The notes beneath the pieces are model-generated. The model did not search any database, was not told the origin of the DNA, and saw nothing but the letters and a program-made list of their open reading frames with translations. Source: Amycolatopsis viridis (GTDB taxonomy: Bacteria; Actinomycetota; Actinomycetes; Mycobacteriales; Pseudonocardiaceae). From it: a DNA stretch of 64,000 bases. The stretch is from NCBI RefSeq assembly GCF_011758765.1, contig NZ_JAANOU010000001.1, forward strand, positions 186,001 through 250,000, in the 5' to 3' direction. Of the stretch, positions 1-7,960 are shown in pieces; positions within the stretch are counted from its first letter, which is position 1; every line of letters starts with the position of its first letter. The translations under genes and the position numbers were made by a program.

Positions 1-953
1 TCCAGGAACTGGATGTCGTCCACGAGCAGGATGTCGATGTCCCGGTAGCGCCGCTGGAACGCGACCTTCCGGTCGTCGCGCAGCGAGTTGATGAAGTCGT
101 TGGTGAACTCTTCGGTCGAGACGTACCGCACGCGCATGCCGGGGAACAGCCGCTGCGCGTAGTGCCCCACCGCGTGCAACAGGTGCGTCTTGCCCAGACC
201 GGACTCGCCCCAGATGAACAACGGGTTGTAGGCGCGGGACGGCGCCTCGGCCACGGCGAACGCGGCCGCGTGCGCGAACCGGTTGGACGCACCGATGACG
301 AACGTGTCGAACGTGTACTTCTCGTTGAGCCGGGTCTTCGACGTCTCGGGCTGTGCGGGGGCGGTGTAGGGCTGACCGGCGCTCGGCTGGCCGGAGAACA
401 TCGGCCAGATCTCGTGCGCGGCGGCCAGCGCCTCGCCCTCTTCGTCGACTTCTTCGTCACCGTCGTCCTCGGGGAGGACGGGCTTCACCGGTTCCGGCTG
501 GTGGGGGCGTACGCGGCGCAACGCCGGCAGCATGCCGTCGTCGAGCGGCGGCATCTTCGGCGGCATCACCGGCACCTCGGTGGCGGCCACGGGAGTGGGT
601 TCGGCCGCCGGCGGGCGGCCGGGTGATGGGTAGGGCGCCGGCGGGCCCGCCGGCGTTGGATACGGCGCCGGCGGCGGGGGCGGGCTGACCTCGGCGGTGT
701 CCACCTTCACGGCCAGTGACACGGGGCGGCCGAGGCGGCGCGACAGGGCGTGCGTGATCGGGTCGCGCAGGGCGCGTTCGATGGCTTCCTTGGCGAAATC
801 ACTCGGAGCGGCGAGCAGAGCCGTGCCGTCGAGCAGGCCGATCGGGCGGGTGACGCGCATCCAGGCCCGCTGCTGCGGCGACAGCGTTCCGTCCGACAGC
901 TCCCGGACCACCTGGTCCCAGACCACGCCCAGATTCAACTGGTGCTCGGACAC
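1..953 (-). CDS. dnaA: Chromosomal replication initiator DnaA, partial (N-terminal 317 residues)
   Basis: DnaA binds DnaA boxes, melts the origin and loads the replicative helicase. The visible part has domain I (about residues 1-90), a long proline-rich domain II linker and the start of the AAA+ domain. The Walker A motif GESGLGKT lies at about residues 249-256, and the Walker B stretch LLVDDIQFL sits at the window edge. The rest of the ATPase domain and the DNA-binding domain IV are outside the window. The GTG start at 953 is chosen because a purine-rich GGGGAGGGGACGAGG run precedes it and the product begins [15 protein letters not shown], a typical actinobacterial DnaA N-terminus. The gene is divergent from rpmH. 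Confidence 0.96.
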   Translation of the reverse strand, partial: MSEHQLNLGVVWDQVVRELSDGTLSPQQRAWMRVTRPIGLLDGTALLAAPSDFAKEAIERALRDPITHALSRRLGRPVSLAVKVDTAEVSPPPPPAPYPTPAGPPAPYPSPGRPPAAEPTPVAATEVPVMPPKMPPLDDGMLPALRRVRPHQPEPVKPVLPEDDGDEEVDEEGEALAAAHEIWPMFSGQPSAGQPYTAPAQPETSKTRLNEKYTFDTFVIGASNRFAHAAAFAVAEAPSRAYNPLFIWGESGLGKTHLLHAVGHYAQRLFPGMRVRYVSTEEFTNDFINSLRDDRKVAFQRRYRDIDILLVDDIQFL

Positions 954-1474
954 CGACCTCGTCCCCTCCCCTCGTCACCCACCGACGACCCACCGAACCC
1001 GAAAACCACCCCAGACGGGTAGCTGGCGCACTCTGTCGGCCCCACGCGGCCCCCTCGTGGTCACCGCAGGCAGCAGGTATCCACAGGGTTGTCCACAACT
1101 GTGCACTAAATGTACGGCGACCCGCAGTCACTCCACCTGCGGGTGCGAACCTACGCCAGCCAGAGCCTCCACACCTTCCGACGGCGGCGCCGAGCACCTC
1201 GACGGGTGACTCAAGAGGAAGACACGCTAACAAAGCTCCGCGCCGTCCCACAAGACACCGTAGGAGCCAGGATTCCATGCCTCACGCCGCGTCGCCACTC
1301 GGTACCCCCCAGTGTTTCGCGGGGGCCGGTTGCCGCGGCCCGGAGCGGGGTGCGTACTCTCGATAGGTCTCCCGCGCGCGACGGGTTCATTTGCATGCGC
1401 GCGATACGAGACACCCCGAGCCTCTCCGGTGGTTCCAGCGTGCCGCCGGGGTATGTCGAGACCAGGAGTTAGCA
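954..1474. other. dnaA-rpmH intergenic region
   Basis: This 521-bp region separates the divergent dnaA and rpmH genes and should hold both promoters. Two DnaA-box-like nonamers lie 124-144 bp upstream of the dnaA start. A weak rpmH promoter candidate is TTGCCG (1330-1335) and TACTCT (1355-1360) with a 19-bp spacer. The rpmH ribosome binding site AGGAG is at 1464-1468. No convincing gene is visible. The region is not called oriC, because in actinobacteria the origin normally lies on the other side of dnaA. Confidence 0.6.
1077..1097 (+). promoter_or_regulatory. Two DnaA boxes upstream of dnaA
   Basis: GTATCCACA (1077-1085) and TTGTCCACA (1089-1097) are adjacent, same-strand nonamers. The second is the preferred box form of high-GC actinobacteria. 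Their position in the dnaA 5' region suggests that DnaA controls its own transcription; that role is inferred from other bacteria. Confidence 0.7.
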
Positions 1475-1618
1475 GTGAGCAAGGGTAAGCGCACCTTCCA
1501 GCCGAACAACCGCCGACGCGCCCGGACCCACGGCTTCCGGCTGCGGATGCGTACTCGTGCCGGCCGCGCCATCCTGTCGGCCCGCCGTCGCAAGGGCCGC
1601 GAGAAGCTGTCCGCCTGA
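1475..1618 (+). CDS. rpmH: 50S ribosomal protein L34
   Basis: L34 is a small, highly basic protein of the large ribosomal subunit. The 47-residue product begins [20 protein letters not shown] and ends in an Arg/Lys-rich tail, as in the whole family. The GTG start has AGGAG six bases upstream. It begins the conserved run rpmH-rnpA-yidD-yidC-jag-rsmG-parA-parB on the plus strand, with rnpA 22 bp downstream. Confidence 0.97.
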   Translation: MSKGKRTFQPNNRRRARTHGFRLRMRTRAGRAILSARRRKGREKLSA

Positions 1619-1640
1619 TCGCGCCCCGTCGAGGTGCGTC

Positions 1641-2060
1641 GTGCTGCCCCGTGCCGCCCGGTTGCGGCGCAGTGAGGACTTCCGCGAGGTCATGCGCAGG
1701 GGTGCTCGGGCAGGCCGGCGTCGCCTCGTGGTGCACGCGGTCCACTCCACCGACCCGTCCGCGGGACTGCCGCGGACGGGTTTTGTGGTGAGCAAGGCCG
1801 TCGGCAACTCCGTGGTCCGCCACCGCGTCACCCGGCGCCTGCGGCACCTCGTCCTTCGGCACCTCGGAACCCTGCCACCCGGCAGTTCGTTGGTCGTGCG
1901 GGCCCTGCCGCCGGCGGCCACCGCGTCCAGTGCCGAACTCGGTGCCGACCTCGACGCGGCGCTGAAACGGCTGAGCCTGCTCCCGGGCCGCCCGTCGGAC
2001 GGCTCGGCGACACCCCGGCCCGAGACGGCCGCGGACACGAGGGGCCACGCCGGTGAATGA
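1641..2060 (+). CDS. rnpA: Ribonuclease P protein component
   Basis: RnpA is the protein subunit that helps the catalytic RNA of RNase P remove 5' leaders from pre-tRNAs. The 139-residue product begins [17 protein letters not shown] and carries the family's basic signature around [12 protein letters not shown] (residues 58-69), corresponding to the RNxxxR helix. The GTG at 1641 gives the expected N-terminus. Residues from about 110 on are a non-conserved, Pro/Asp-rich tail. The end overlaps the yidD start by 8 bp, suggesting translational coupling. Confidence 0.94.
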   Translation: MLPRAARLRRSEDFREVMRRGARAGRRRLVVHAVHSTDPSAGLPRTGFVVSKAVGNSVVRHRVTRRLRHLVLRHLGTLPPGSSLVVRALPPAATASSAELGADLDAALKRLSLLPGRPSDGSATPRPETAADTRGHAGE

Positions 2061-2361
2061 CGCCAGTACGGACGCACCGCAGAAGGTCGAGCGCCCCGGG
2101 CCGGTCGCCCGGGTCCTGCTGCTCCCCCTGCGGTTCTACCGCCGCTTCATCTCGCCCTACCTCCCGCCGAGCTGTCGCTTCTACCCCAGCTGCAGCACGT
2201 ACGCGGTCGAGGCCCTGACCCGTTTCGGCGCCGCGAAGGGCAGCTACCTCGCCCTGCGGCGCCTGTTGCGCTGCGGCCCGTGGACCATGCCCGGCCGTGA
2301 CCCGGTGCCCGAGGTGTTCTCCTGGCGCCACCGCCGACCTGGTTTGTCAACCGAGGAGTAG
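2053..2361 (+). CDS. yidD: Membrane protein insertion efficiency factor YidD
   Basis: YidD is a small membrane-associated protein that assists YidC-dependent insertion of inner-membrane proteins. The 102-residue product has the family core: [20 protein letters not shown], the cysteine pair CRFYPSC and a downstream LRCGPW. The GTG start overlaps rnpA by 8 bp. Its stop codon lies within the ribosome binding region of yidC, so rnpA, yidD and yidC are tightly coupled. Confidence 0.94.
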   Translation: MNDASTDAPQKVERPGPVARVLLLPLRFYRRFISPYLPPSCRFYPSCSTYAVEALTRFGAAKGSYLALRRLLRCGPWTMPGRDPVPEVFSWRHRRPGLSTEE

Positions 2362-2365
2362 CTCA

Positions 2366-3466
2366 GTGCTCGACTTCATCTACTACCCCGTGTCCTTCAT
2401 CTTGTGGTGTTGGCACAAGGTCTTCGGGTTCGTCTTCGGGGCCGACAACGCTATCGCGTGGATCCTCGCGATCATCTTCCTGACGTTCACGGTCCGCGGC
2501 ATCATGTTCAAGCCGTTCGTGAACCAGGTCCGGTCGATGAAGAAGATGCAGGAGTTCGCGCCGGAACTGAAGAAGATCCAGAAGAAGTACGCGAACGACC
2601 GGCAGCGCCAGGCCGCGGAGATGCAGAAGCTCCAGAAGGAGCACGGCGTCAACCCGCTCGGCAGCTGTCTGCCGATGCTGCTGCAGATCCCGGTGTTCAT
2701 CGGTCTGAACTGGGTGCTGCGCGCGTTCTCGATCAACCCGAACCCGGGCCAGCCGAAGACCGAGAACTACTTCTTCAACCAGCAGGGCGTCGAGTCCTAC
2801 GTCAACGCGAAGCTGTTCGGCGTCAACATCGGTGACGCCATCCACAGCACCAGCATGCTCGGCGGTGTCAACGGCGGCTGGCACTGGGACGTCGCGCCGG
2901 TCGCGATCCCGCTGATGATCCTCGCGTCGATCCTGACCCATCTCACGGCACGGCACTCGGCGCAGCGGCAGAACCTGAACCCGGATTCGCTGACGCCGCA
3001 GACCGCGATGATGCAGAAGCTGACGATGTACATCTTCCCGCTGGGTGTGCTCGTGTTCGGTGCGTTCTTCCCGATCGGTCTGCTCTTCTACTGGCTGGCG
3101 AACAACGGCTGGACCCTGATGCAGCAGCGCCTGGTCTACACGCGGATCGACAAGGAAGAGGCGGAGAAGAAGGCCGAGGCGGCCGAGAAGCGCAACGCGC
3201 TCGCTCCGCGCCCGGGGGCGAAGCCGAAGCCGGGTCAGAAGCCGGTGCAGCAGCCGAAGTCGACCGGGGAGGACGCCGCGGCCGGCGACGGCCAGTCGGA
3301 GGAGCGGTCGGCGGGGCAGGGTAAGTCGGGTTCGAAGGCCGGTTCTCCACACCGCTTCCCGCAGCAGGGATCACGCCCGCAGAACGGCGCGGGACAGAAG
3401 CGCAAGAAGCCGTCGCAGGGCAGCAAGAACTCAGGACCGAAGGGCTCGGGGCAGAAGCGCCGCTGA
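2366..3466 (+). CDS. yidC: Membrane protein insertase YidC
   Basis: YidC inserts and folds membrane proteins, alone or with Sec. The 366-residue protein starts MLDFIYYPVSFILWCWHKVF, with several membrane segments separated by the cytoplasmic charged hairpin (about residues 55-95, MKKMQEFAPELKKIQKKYAN). A conserved positive residue in the membrane groove is Arg44 in FTVRGIMF. The C-terminal 90 residues are a basic Lys/Pro/Gly-rich tail ending QKRR, probably ribosome-contacting as in other actinobacterial YidC. The GTG start follows GAGGAG, which overlaps the yidD stop. Confidence 0.96.
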   Translation: MLDFIYYPVSFILWCWHKVFGFVFGADNAIAWILAIIFLTFTVRGIMFKPFVNQVRSMKKMQEFAPELKKIQKKYANDRQRQAAEMQKLQKEHGVNPLGSCLPMLLQIPVFIGLNWVLRAFSINPNPGQPKTENYFFNQQGVESYVNAKLFGVNIGDAIHSTSMLGGVNGGWHWDVAPVAIPLMILASILTHLTARHSAQRQNLNPDSLTPQTAMMQKLTMYIFPLGVLVFGAFFPIGLLFYWLANNGWTLMQQRLVYTRIDKEEAEKKAEAAEKRNALAPRPGAKPKPGQKPVQQPKSTGEDAAAGDGQSEERSAGQGKSGSKAGSPHRFPQQGSRPQNGAGQKRKKPSQGSKNSGPKGSGQKRR

Positions 3467-3496
3467 GCGCTGGGAGCCCGGTGAAAGGAGATGACG

Positions 3497-4033
3497 ATGG
3501 CGGAGACGATCGAAACGATCGACGCCGACGACGAAGCGCCCGCTGCCGAGGAGACGAGTTCGTCGACGGAGGACCTGCTGGTCCGCGAGGGCGACATCGC
3601 CGGTGACTATCTCGAGCGGCTGCTGGATCTGCTCGACTACGACGGGGACATCGACCTCGACGTGGAGAGCGGCCGCGCGATCGTGAGCATCGACGGCGGA
3701 GACGACCTGGAGAAGCTCGTCGGCGGACGCGGTCAGGTGCTCGAGGCGCTGCAGGAGTTGACCCGGCTCGCGGTGCAGCAGGAGACCGGTACCCGGAGCC
3801 GGCTGATGCTGGACATCGCGGGCTGGCGTGCGGGCCGCCGTGCCGAGCTGACCGAGCTCGGTCGCACCACCGCCGAGACGGTGAAGGAGACCGGCGAGAA
3901 GGTCCGGCTCCAGCCGATGAGCCCGTTCGAGCGGAAGGTCGTCCACGACGCGGTCGCGGCCGTCGGTGGCGTCAAGAGTGAGAGCGAGGGCGAGGAGCCC
4001 AAGCGGCGAGTCGTGGTGATGCCGGACGCGTAG
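3497..4033 (+). CDS. jag: Jag/KhpB-type KH-R3H RNA-binding protein
   Basis: This is a cytoplasmic single-stranded nucleic-acid-binding protein of the Jag (KhpB, SpoIIIJ-associated) family, always next to yidC. After an acidic N-terminus (residues 1-35) comes a KH-like region with the GGRGQVLEALQ loop, then an R3H-type helix region containing RLQPMSPFERKVVHDAV (about residues 137-155). The ATG at 3497 is preferred over the ATG at 3491, because AAAGGAG (3484-3490) touches the first one but is six bases from the second. A strong terminator follows. Confidence 0.92.
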   Translation: MAETIETIDADDEAPAAEETSSSTEDLLVREGDIAGDYLERLLDLLDYDGDIDLDVESGRAIVSIDGGDDLEKLVGGRGQVLEALQELTRLAVQQETGTRSRLMLDIAGWRAGRRAELTELGRTTAETVKETGEKVRLQPMSPFERKVVHDAVAAVGGVKSESEGEEPKRRVVVMPDA

Positions 4034-4050
4034 GCGTTCGGTGCACACGG

Positions 4051-4081
4051 AGGCGGCCCACTTCGGTGGGCCGCCTTTTTG
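4051..4081 (+). terminator. Rho-independent terminator after jag
   Basis: A perfect 10-bp stem (AGGCGGCCCA / TGGGCCGCCT) with a CTTCGG loop is followed by a run of T residues. It ends the rpmH-jag transcription unit just before the parS region. Confidence 0.92.
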
Positions 4082-4108
4082 TTGCCCGGCGCTCCCCTGT
4101 CCGGCGCA

Positions 4109-4122
4109 GTTTCACGTGAAAC
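4109..4122. promoter_or_regulatory. parS site 1
   Basis: GTTTCACGTGAAAC is a perfect palindrome matching the conserved ParB-binding centromere core. It lies between the jag terminator and rsmG, 1.8 kb from parB. Confidence 0.93.
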
Positions 4123-4159
4123 CGGCCGCAGTTCCGGTCCCGCCTCCCCGTGATGATGT

Positions 4160-4876
4160 TTGCGTCGTGGAGAATCGGGAGCGTTGTCGTTTCACGTGAA
4201 ACCCGGATTGGGGTGGCGAGTGGTTCCGGTGCCCGAGGTGGCGGCGCGAGTGTTCGGTGACGGCCTCGAGCGGGCCGTCGAGTTCGCGGGGATGCTCGAG
4301 CGGTACGGGGTCGAACGTGGGCTGATCGGTCCCCGCGAGGTGGACCGGTTGTGGGACCGGCACCTCCTCAACTCCGCGGTCATCGGCGAGCGCATCGACA
4401 CCGGAGCGAAGGTGATCGACGTCGGCTCGGGGGGCGGCTTCCCCGGAGTACCGCTCGCGATCGCGCGGCCGGATCTGGACGTCGTGCTCATCGAGCCGAT
4501 GGCGCGGCGTGCGGACTGGCTGAACGAGGTGATCGAAACCCTCGATCTGGACGTGATCGTCGAGCGAGGTCGAGCCGAGGAGAAGGTGCTCCGCAAGCGC
4601 ATCGGGACCGCCGATGTGGTCACCTCCCGCGCGGTTGCTCCCCTGGCCCGCTTGGCGGCCTGGTGCCTCCCGCTGGTTCGTGAAGGTGGCATGATGCTCG
4701 CAGTCAAGGGAGTCAGTGCCCAGGACGAAATCGCTCGTGACGCGTCGGCGGTCGCCCGCGTCGGTGGGGGTGCTCCAGCGGTCTTCGAATGCGGTGTCGG
4801 TGTGCTCGATACGCCGACGACCGTGGTGCGGGTGGAGCGCGTGCGCGGTGTGCACGGCCGACGGCGTGCGGGATGA
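4160..4876 (+). CDS. rsmG: 16S rRNA (guanine-N7) methyltransferase RsmG
   Basis: RsmG uses S-adenosylmethionine to methylate N7 of the guanine corresponding to G527 of 16S rRNA; its loss gives low-level streptomycin resistance in many bacteria. The SAM-binding loop VIDVGSGGGFPGVPLAIA and the family motif DRLWDRHLLNS are clear. The start is uncertain: the longest reading begins with TTG at 4160, a parS palindrome covers a possible GTG at 4196, and a GTG at 4220 is also possible. About 220-238 residues fits the family for any of these. The gene sits immediately upstream of parA, as usual. Confidence 0.9.
   Translation: MRRGESGALSFHVKPGLGWRVVPVPEVAARVFGDGLERAVEFAGMLERYGVERGLIGPREVDRLWDRHLLNSAVIGERIDTGAKVIDVGSGGGFPGVPLAIARPDLDVVLIEPMARRADWLNEVIETLDLDVIVERGRAEEKVLRKRIGTADVVTSRAVAPLARLAAWCLPLVREGGMMLAVKGVSAQDEIARDASAVARVGGGAPAVFECGVGVLDTPTTVVRVERVRGVHGRRRAG
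4189..4202. promoter_or_regulatory. parS site 2, overlapping the rsmG 5' end
   Basis: A second perfect GTTTCACGTGAAAC palindrome, 80 bp from the first. If rsmG starts at 4160 or 4184 this site is translated as FHVKP; otherwise it covers the start region, so ParB binding could affect rsmG expression. Confidence 0.92.
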
Positions 4877-4930
4877 CAGGATGGCGTACTGGATGGCTTG
4901 CGGAGGCCGGATCAGCATGAAGCGACCCAT

Positions 4931-4944
4931 GTTCCACGTGAAAC
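4931..4944. promoter_or_regulatory. parS site 3, upstream of parA
   Basis: GTTCCACGTGAAAC differs from the perfect palindrome at one position (C for T at base 4). It lies between rsmG and the parA start, where ParB binding could autoregulate parAB. Confidence 0.82.
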
Positions 4945-4978
4945 CAGCAGTGTCGATTGCGGAAAGGTGGCTCGGCCG

Positions 4979-5881
4979 GTGACCCCGCCTGCGTCAGACT
5001 GGACCCCCATTGCGGAAGAAGCCGTGCGCGCCGCCCGCGTGCTGCACCCGGACCCCAACTCCCTCCCCCGCCCGGACCGGCGCCGCGTCCTCACCGTCGC
5101 CAACCAGAAGGGCGGTGTCGGCAAGACGACGAGCACGGTGAACCTCGCCGCCGCCCTCGCCGTGCACGGCCTCAAGACCCTCGTCATCGACCTGGATCCG
5201 CAGGGCAACGCCAGCACCGCGCTCAACGTGGACCACCGCTCCGGCACCCCCTCCATCTACGACGTGCTCCTGGGGGACCTTCCGCTCGGGGAGGCGATGG
5301 CGGTCAGCGAGCAGTCTCCGAACCTGTTCTGCGTTCCTGCGACCATCGACCTCGCCGGCGCCGAGATCGAGCTCGTCGAGATACCGTCCCGTGAGTCGCG
5401 GCTCAAGGAAGCTCTCAACGGTGATGTGGTGGACCAGCTCGGTATGGACTACGTCTTCATCGACTGCCCGCCCTCGCTCGGGCTGCTCACGGTGAACGCG
5501 ATGGTCGCCGCCCGCGAGGTCCTCATCCCGATCCAGTGCGAGTACTACGCGCTCGAAGGGCTCGGCCAGCTGCTCAGCAACATCGAGTTGGTGCAGCGAC
5601 ACCTCAACCCCGCCCTCACCGTCTCGACGATCCTCCTCACCATGTACGACGGCCGCACGAAGCTGGCCGACCAGGTGACCGCCGAGGTGCGCGAGCACTT
5701 CGGTGACGTCGTCCTGAAGACCGTGATCCCCCGCAACGTGAAGGTGTCCGAGGCGCCCAGCTACGGCCAGACGGTGCTGGCGTACGACCCGGGCTCGCGG
5801 GGTGCGATGAGCTACGTCGATGCGGCACGGGAGCTGGCCGAGCGCGGAACCGGTAACGGAACGAGGAGGGGCATGTTATGA
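4979..5881 (+). CDS. parA: Chromosome partitioning ATPase ParA
   Basis: ParA is a deviant-Walker ATPase that moves ParB-parS complexes and segregates the origin region. The 300-residue protein has KGGVGKTT (residues 44-51), DLDPQGNAS and the switch region [16 protein letters not shown]. The GTG at 4979 is chosen because GAAAGGTGG lies eight bases upstream. Earlier in-frame codons would translate through the parS-containing leader. The last codons overlap the parB start (ATGA). Confidence 0.95.
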   Translation: MTPPASDWTPIAEEAVRAARVLHPDPNSLPRPDRRRVLTVANQKGGVGKTTSTVNLAAALAVHGLKTLVIDLDPQGNASTALNVDHRSGTPSIYDVLLGDLPLGEAMAVSEQSPNLFCVPATIDLAGAEIELVEIPSRESRLKEALNGDVVDQLGMDYVFIDCPPSLGLLTVNAMVAAREVLIPIQCEYYALEGLGQLLSNIELVQRHLNPALTVSTILLTMYDGRTKLADQVTAEVREHFGDVVLKTVIPRNVKVSEAPSYGQTVLAYDPGSRGAMSYVDAARELAERGTGNGTRRGML

Positions 5882-6873
5882 CCGAGCGCAGGGGTGGACT
5901 GGGGCGCGGCCTGGCCGCGCTGATCCCGACCGGGCCGTCGGCGGGCGAGAACGCGGCTTCGTCGCGTCCGGAGACGCCGCCGCGCAACGGCGACAAGGAC
6001 TGGTTCACCGCCAACAGCGAGGTCGTACCGGGCGGTGAGGTGGCGGGCGCCGTCTACCGTGAGATCCCGACCAGCGCGGTCAAACCGAACCCCAAGCAGC
6101 CGCGGCAGGTCTTCGACGAGGACGCGCTCGCCGAGCTGGAGCACTCCATCCGCGAGTTCGGCCTCATGCAGCCGATCGTGGTGCGGGAGCTGGGCAACGG
6201 CGAGTACGAGCTCGTCATGGGCGAGCGTCGTCTGCGTGCCTCGCAGCGGGCCGAGCTCGAACACATCCCGGCCATCGTCCGGCAGACCGCTGACGAGGCG
6301 ATGCTGCGCGACGCCTTGCTGGAGAACATCCACCGCGTCCAGCTGAACCCGCTCGAAGAGGCGGCCGCCTACCAGCAGCTGCTCGACGAGTTCGAGGTGA
6401 CACACGAGGAGCTGGCCACGCGGATCGGTCGCAGCCGCCCGGTCATCACCAACACCATCCGCCTGCTGAAGCTCCCCCTCCCCGTGCAGCGCCGCGTCGC
6501 GGCTGGAGTGCTCTCGGCTGGGCACGCCCGCGCACTGCTCTCGCTCGAAGACCCCGAGGCGCAGGAGGAGCTGGCCACCCGGATCGTGGCCGAAGGTCTG
6601 TCGGTCCGGGCGACCGAGGAGGCGGTGACCCTCAAGAAGAGCGAGGCGCCGGCCAAGCCGAAGGCCGCTCCCCGCAAGCCGTTGCAGGCTCCCGGTCTGC
6701 AGGATCTGGCTAACCGGCTGTCGGACACCTTCGACACGCGGGTCAAGGTCGATCTCGGCCGCCGCAAGGGACGCATCGTCGTCGAGTTCGGCTCGATCGA
6801 CGATCTGGAGCGGATCGTGGCGATCATGGACCCGAATCGGGCGAATCGGGCGGGCGGAACCGATGAGGAATGA
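5878..6873 (+). CDS. parB: Chromosome partitioning protein ParB
   Basis: ParB is a CTP-dependent DNA clamp that loads at parS and spreads to form the partition complex. The 331-residue protein has the N-terminal ParA-contacting peptide [14 protein letters not shown], the ParB/Srx CTP-binding domain (PNPKQPRQ, then GERRLRAS), a helix-turn-helix region ([19 protein letters not shown]) and a C-terminal dimerisation region from about residue 270. The start overlaps the parA stop by 4 bp. The three nearby parS sites are its expected targets. Confidence 0.96.
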   Translation: MTERRGGLGRGLAALIPTGPSAGENAASSRPETPPRNGDKDWFTANSEVVPGGEVAGAVYREIPTSAVKPNPKQPRQVFDEDALAELEHSIREFGLMQPIVVRELGNGEYELVMGERRLRASQRAELEHIPAIVRQTADEAMLRDALLENIHRVQLNPLEEAAAYQQLLDEFEVTHEELATRIGRSRPVITNTIRLLKLPLPVQRRVAAGVLSAGHARALLSLEDPEAQEELATRIVAEGLSVRATEEAVTLKKSEAPAKPKAAPRKPLQAPGLQDLANRLSDTFDTRVKVDLGRRKGRIVVEFGSIDDLERIVAIMDPNRANRAGGTDEE

Positions 6874-6916
6874 CACCGGGACGTTTCGTCACGGTGATGA
6901 TTTGATCTAGTACGAG

Positions 6917-6950
6917 CACGGGCCGCCTTCCGACCGGAAGGCGGCCCGTG
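6917..6950. terminator. Bidirectional terminator between parB and the ligase-like gene
   Basis: A 15-bp perfect inverted repeat (CACGGGCCGCCTTCC / GGAAGGCGGCCCGTG) with a GACC loop lies between two convergent genes and can serve both strands. No long T-run follows on either side. Confidence 0.85.
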
Positions 6951-6963
6951 GTGGTTCCGGGGA

Positions 6964-7914
6964 CTAGGCGGACCGGCGGATCGCCCGCGCGACGAGATCG
7001 GCGAAGACCTCACCCAACGACGTGCCGGCGGTCTCGATCGCCATCGGCACCGTCGACGTCTCGGTCAATCCCGGCGAGGAGTTCACCTCCAGGAACTGGA
7101 CGGTGCCGTCGGCGGACACGATCGCGTCCGTGCGGGAGATGTCCCGCAGGCCGAGCAACCGGTGCACGGCGACGGCGAGCTCGCCGACCGCCTTCGCGGA
7201 CTCCTCCCCCAGCCGGGCCGGGGCGAAGAAGTCGGTCAGTCCGGCGGTGTAGCGCGAGGTGTAGTCGTACACGCCGCTTTCCGGCACGATCTCGACCGCC
7301 GGCAGGGCCTCCGGCTCGCCGTCCCGCTCGACGACAGCCACCGCCACCTCGACCCCGTCAACGAGCCGTTCGGCCAGCACGGTGTCGCCGTAGGCGAAGC
7401 ACCCGACCATCGCGGCCGGCAGTTCGGCGGCGTCCCGCACCACCTGGGCGCCCAGCGCCGATCCGCCCTGGTCGGGCTTGAGGATCAGCGGCAGGCCCAG
7501 GTGGTCGACGATCGCGTCCAGCACGCCCTGCGCGCCCAGCTCGCGGAACGTGCTGTGCGGCAGCACGACCCAGTCCGGTGTCGCGTACCCGGCGGCGGAC
7601 AGCACGGCCTTCGCGGTCGGCTTGTCCCAGGCCCGGCGGCACCCGTGTGAGCTGGTGCCCACGTACGGTACCCGCAGCATCTCCAGGACGGTCTGCACCG
7701 AGCCGTTCTCACCCTGGCCGCCGTGCAGCGCCACGACGGCCGCGTCGGGCCGCTCGGAGCGCAACCGGTCGAGCAGGCTCGCGTCGGTGTCCCACTCCTC
7801 GACGGTCAGGCCCTGCTCCCGCAGCGCGGCGGACAGCCTGCGGCCGGACCGCAGCGAGACATCGCGCTCATGCGAAAGCCCGCCCGCGAGAACGGCGACG
7901 GTCGGCATAACCAC
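6964..7914 (-). CDS. D-alanine-D-alanine ligase family protein (ATP-grasp)
   Basis: The 316-residue protein resembles Ddl, the cytoplasmic ATP-grasp enzyme that joins two D-alanines for peptidoglycan. It begins MPTVAVLAGGLSHERDVSLRSG, close to the N-terminal GGxSxEhxVS motif of Ddl. It has ALHGGQGENGSVQ, the ATP-grasp lysine region LILKPDQGGSALG and the metal-binding end FLEVNSSPGLTETS. At 316 residues it is nearer the short DdlB type than the roughly 360-residue form. The GTG start at 7914 has AGGAG upstream. The substrate cannot be fixed from sequence, and a second, housekeeping ddl may exist elsewhere. It precedes no other cell-wall gene, but the aminotransferase gene lies 46 bp upstream on the same strand. 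Confidence 0.75.
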   Translation of the reverse strand: MVMPTVAVLAGGLSHERDVSLRSGRRLSAALREQGLTVEEWDTDASLLDRLRSERPDAAVVALHGGQGENGSVQTVLEMLRVPYVGTSSHGCRRAWDKPTAKAVLSAAGYATPDWVVLPHSTFRELGAQGVLDAIVDHLGLPLILKPDQGGSALGAQVVRDAAELPAAMVGCFAYGDTVLAERLVDGVEVAVAVVERDGEPEALPAVEIVPESGVYDYTSRYTAGLTDFFAPARLGEESAKAVGELAVAVHRLLGLRDISRTDAIVSADGTVQFLEVNSSPGLTETSTVPMAIETAGTSLGEVFADLVARAIRRSA

Positions 7915-7960
7915 GCCGGCACTCTCCTCAATCAGCAGTCTACTGTGGACGCAACAGCGA

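Noticed and set aside
954-1474. The dnaA-rpmH region as oriC
   Set aside because: It has only two DnaA boxes, and in actinobacteria the origin lies between dnaA and dnaN, beyond the left edge.
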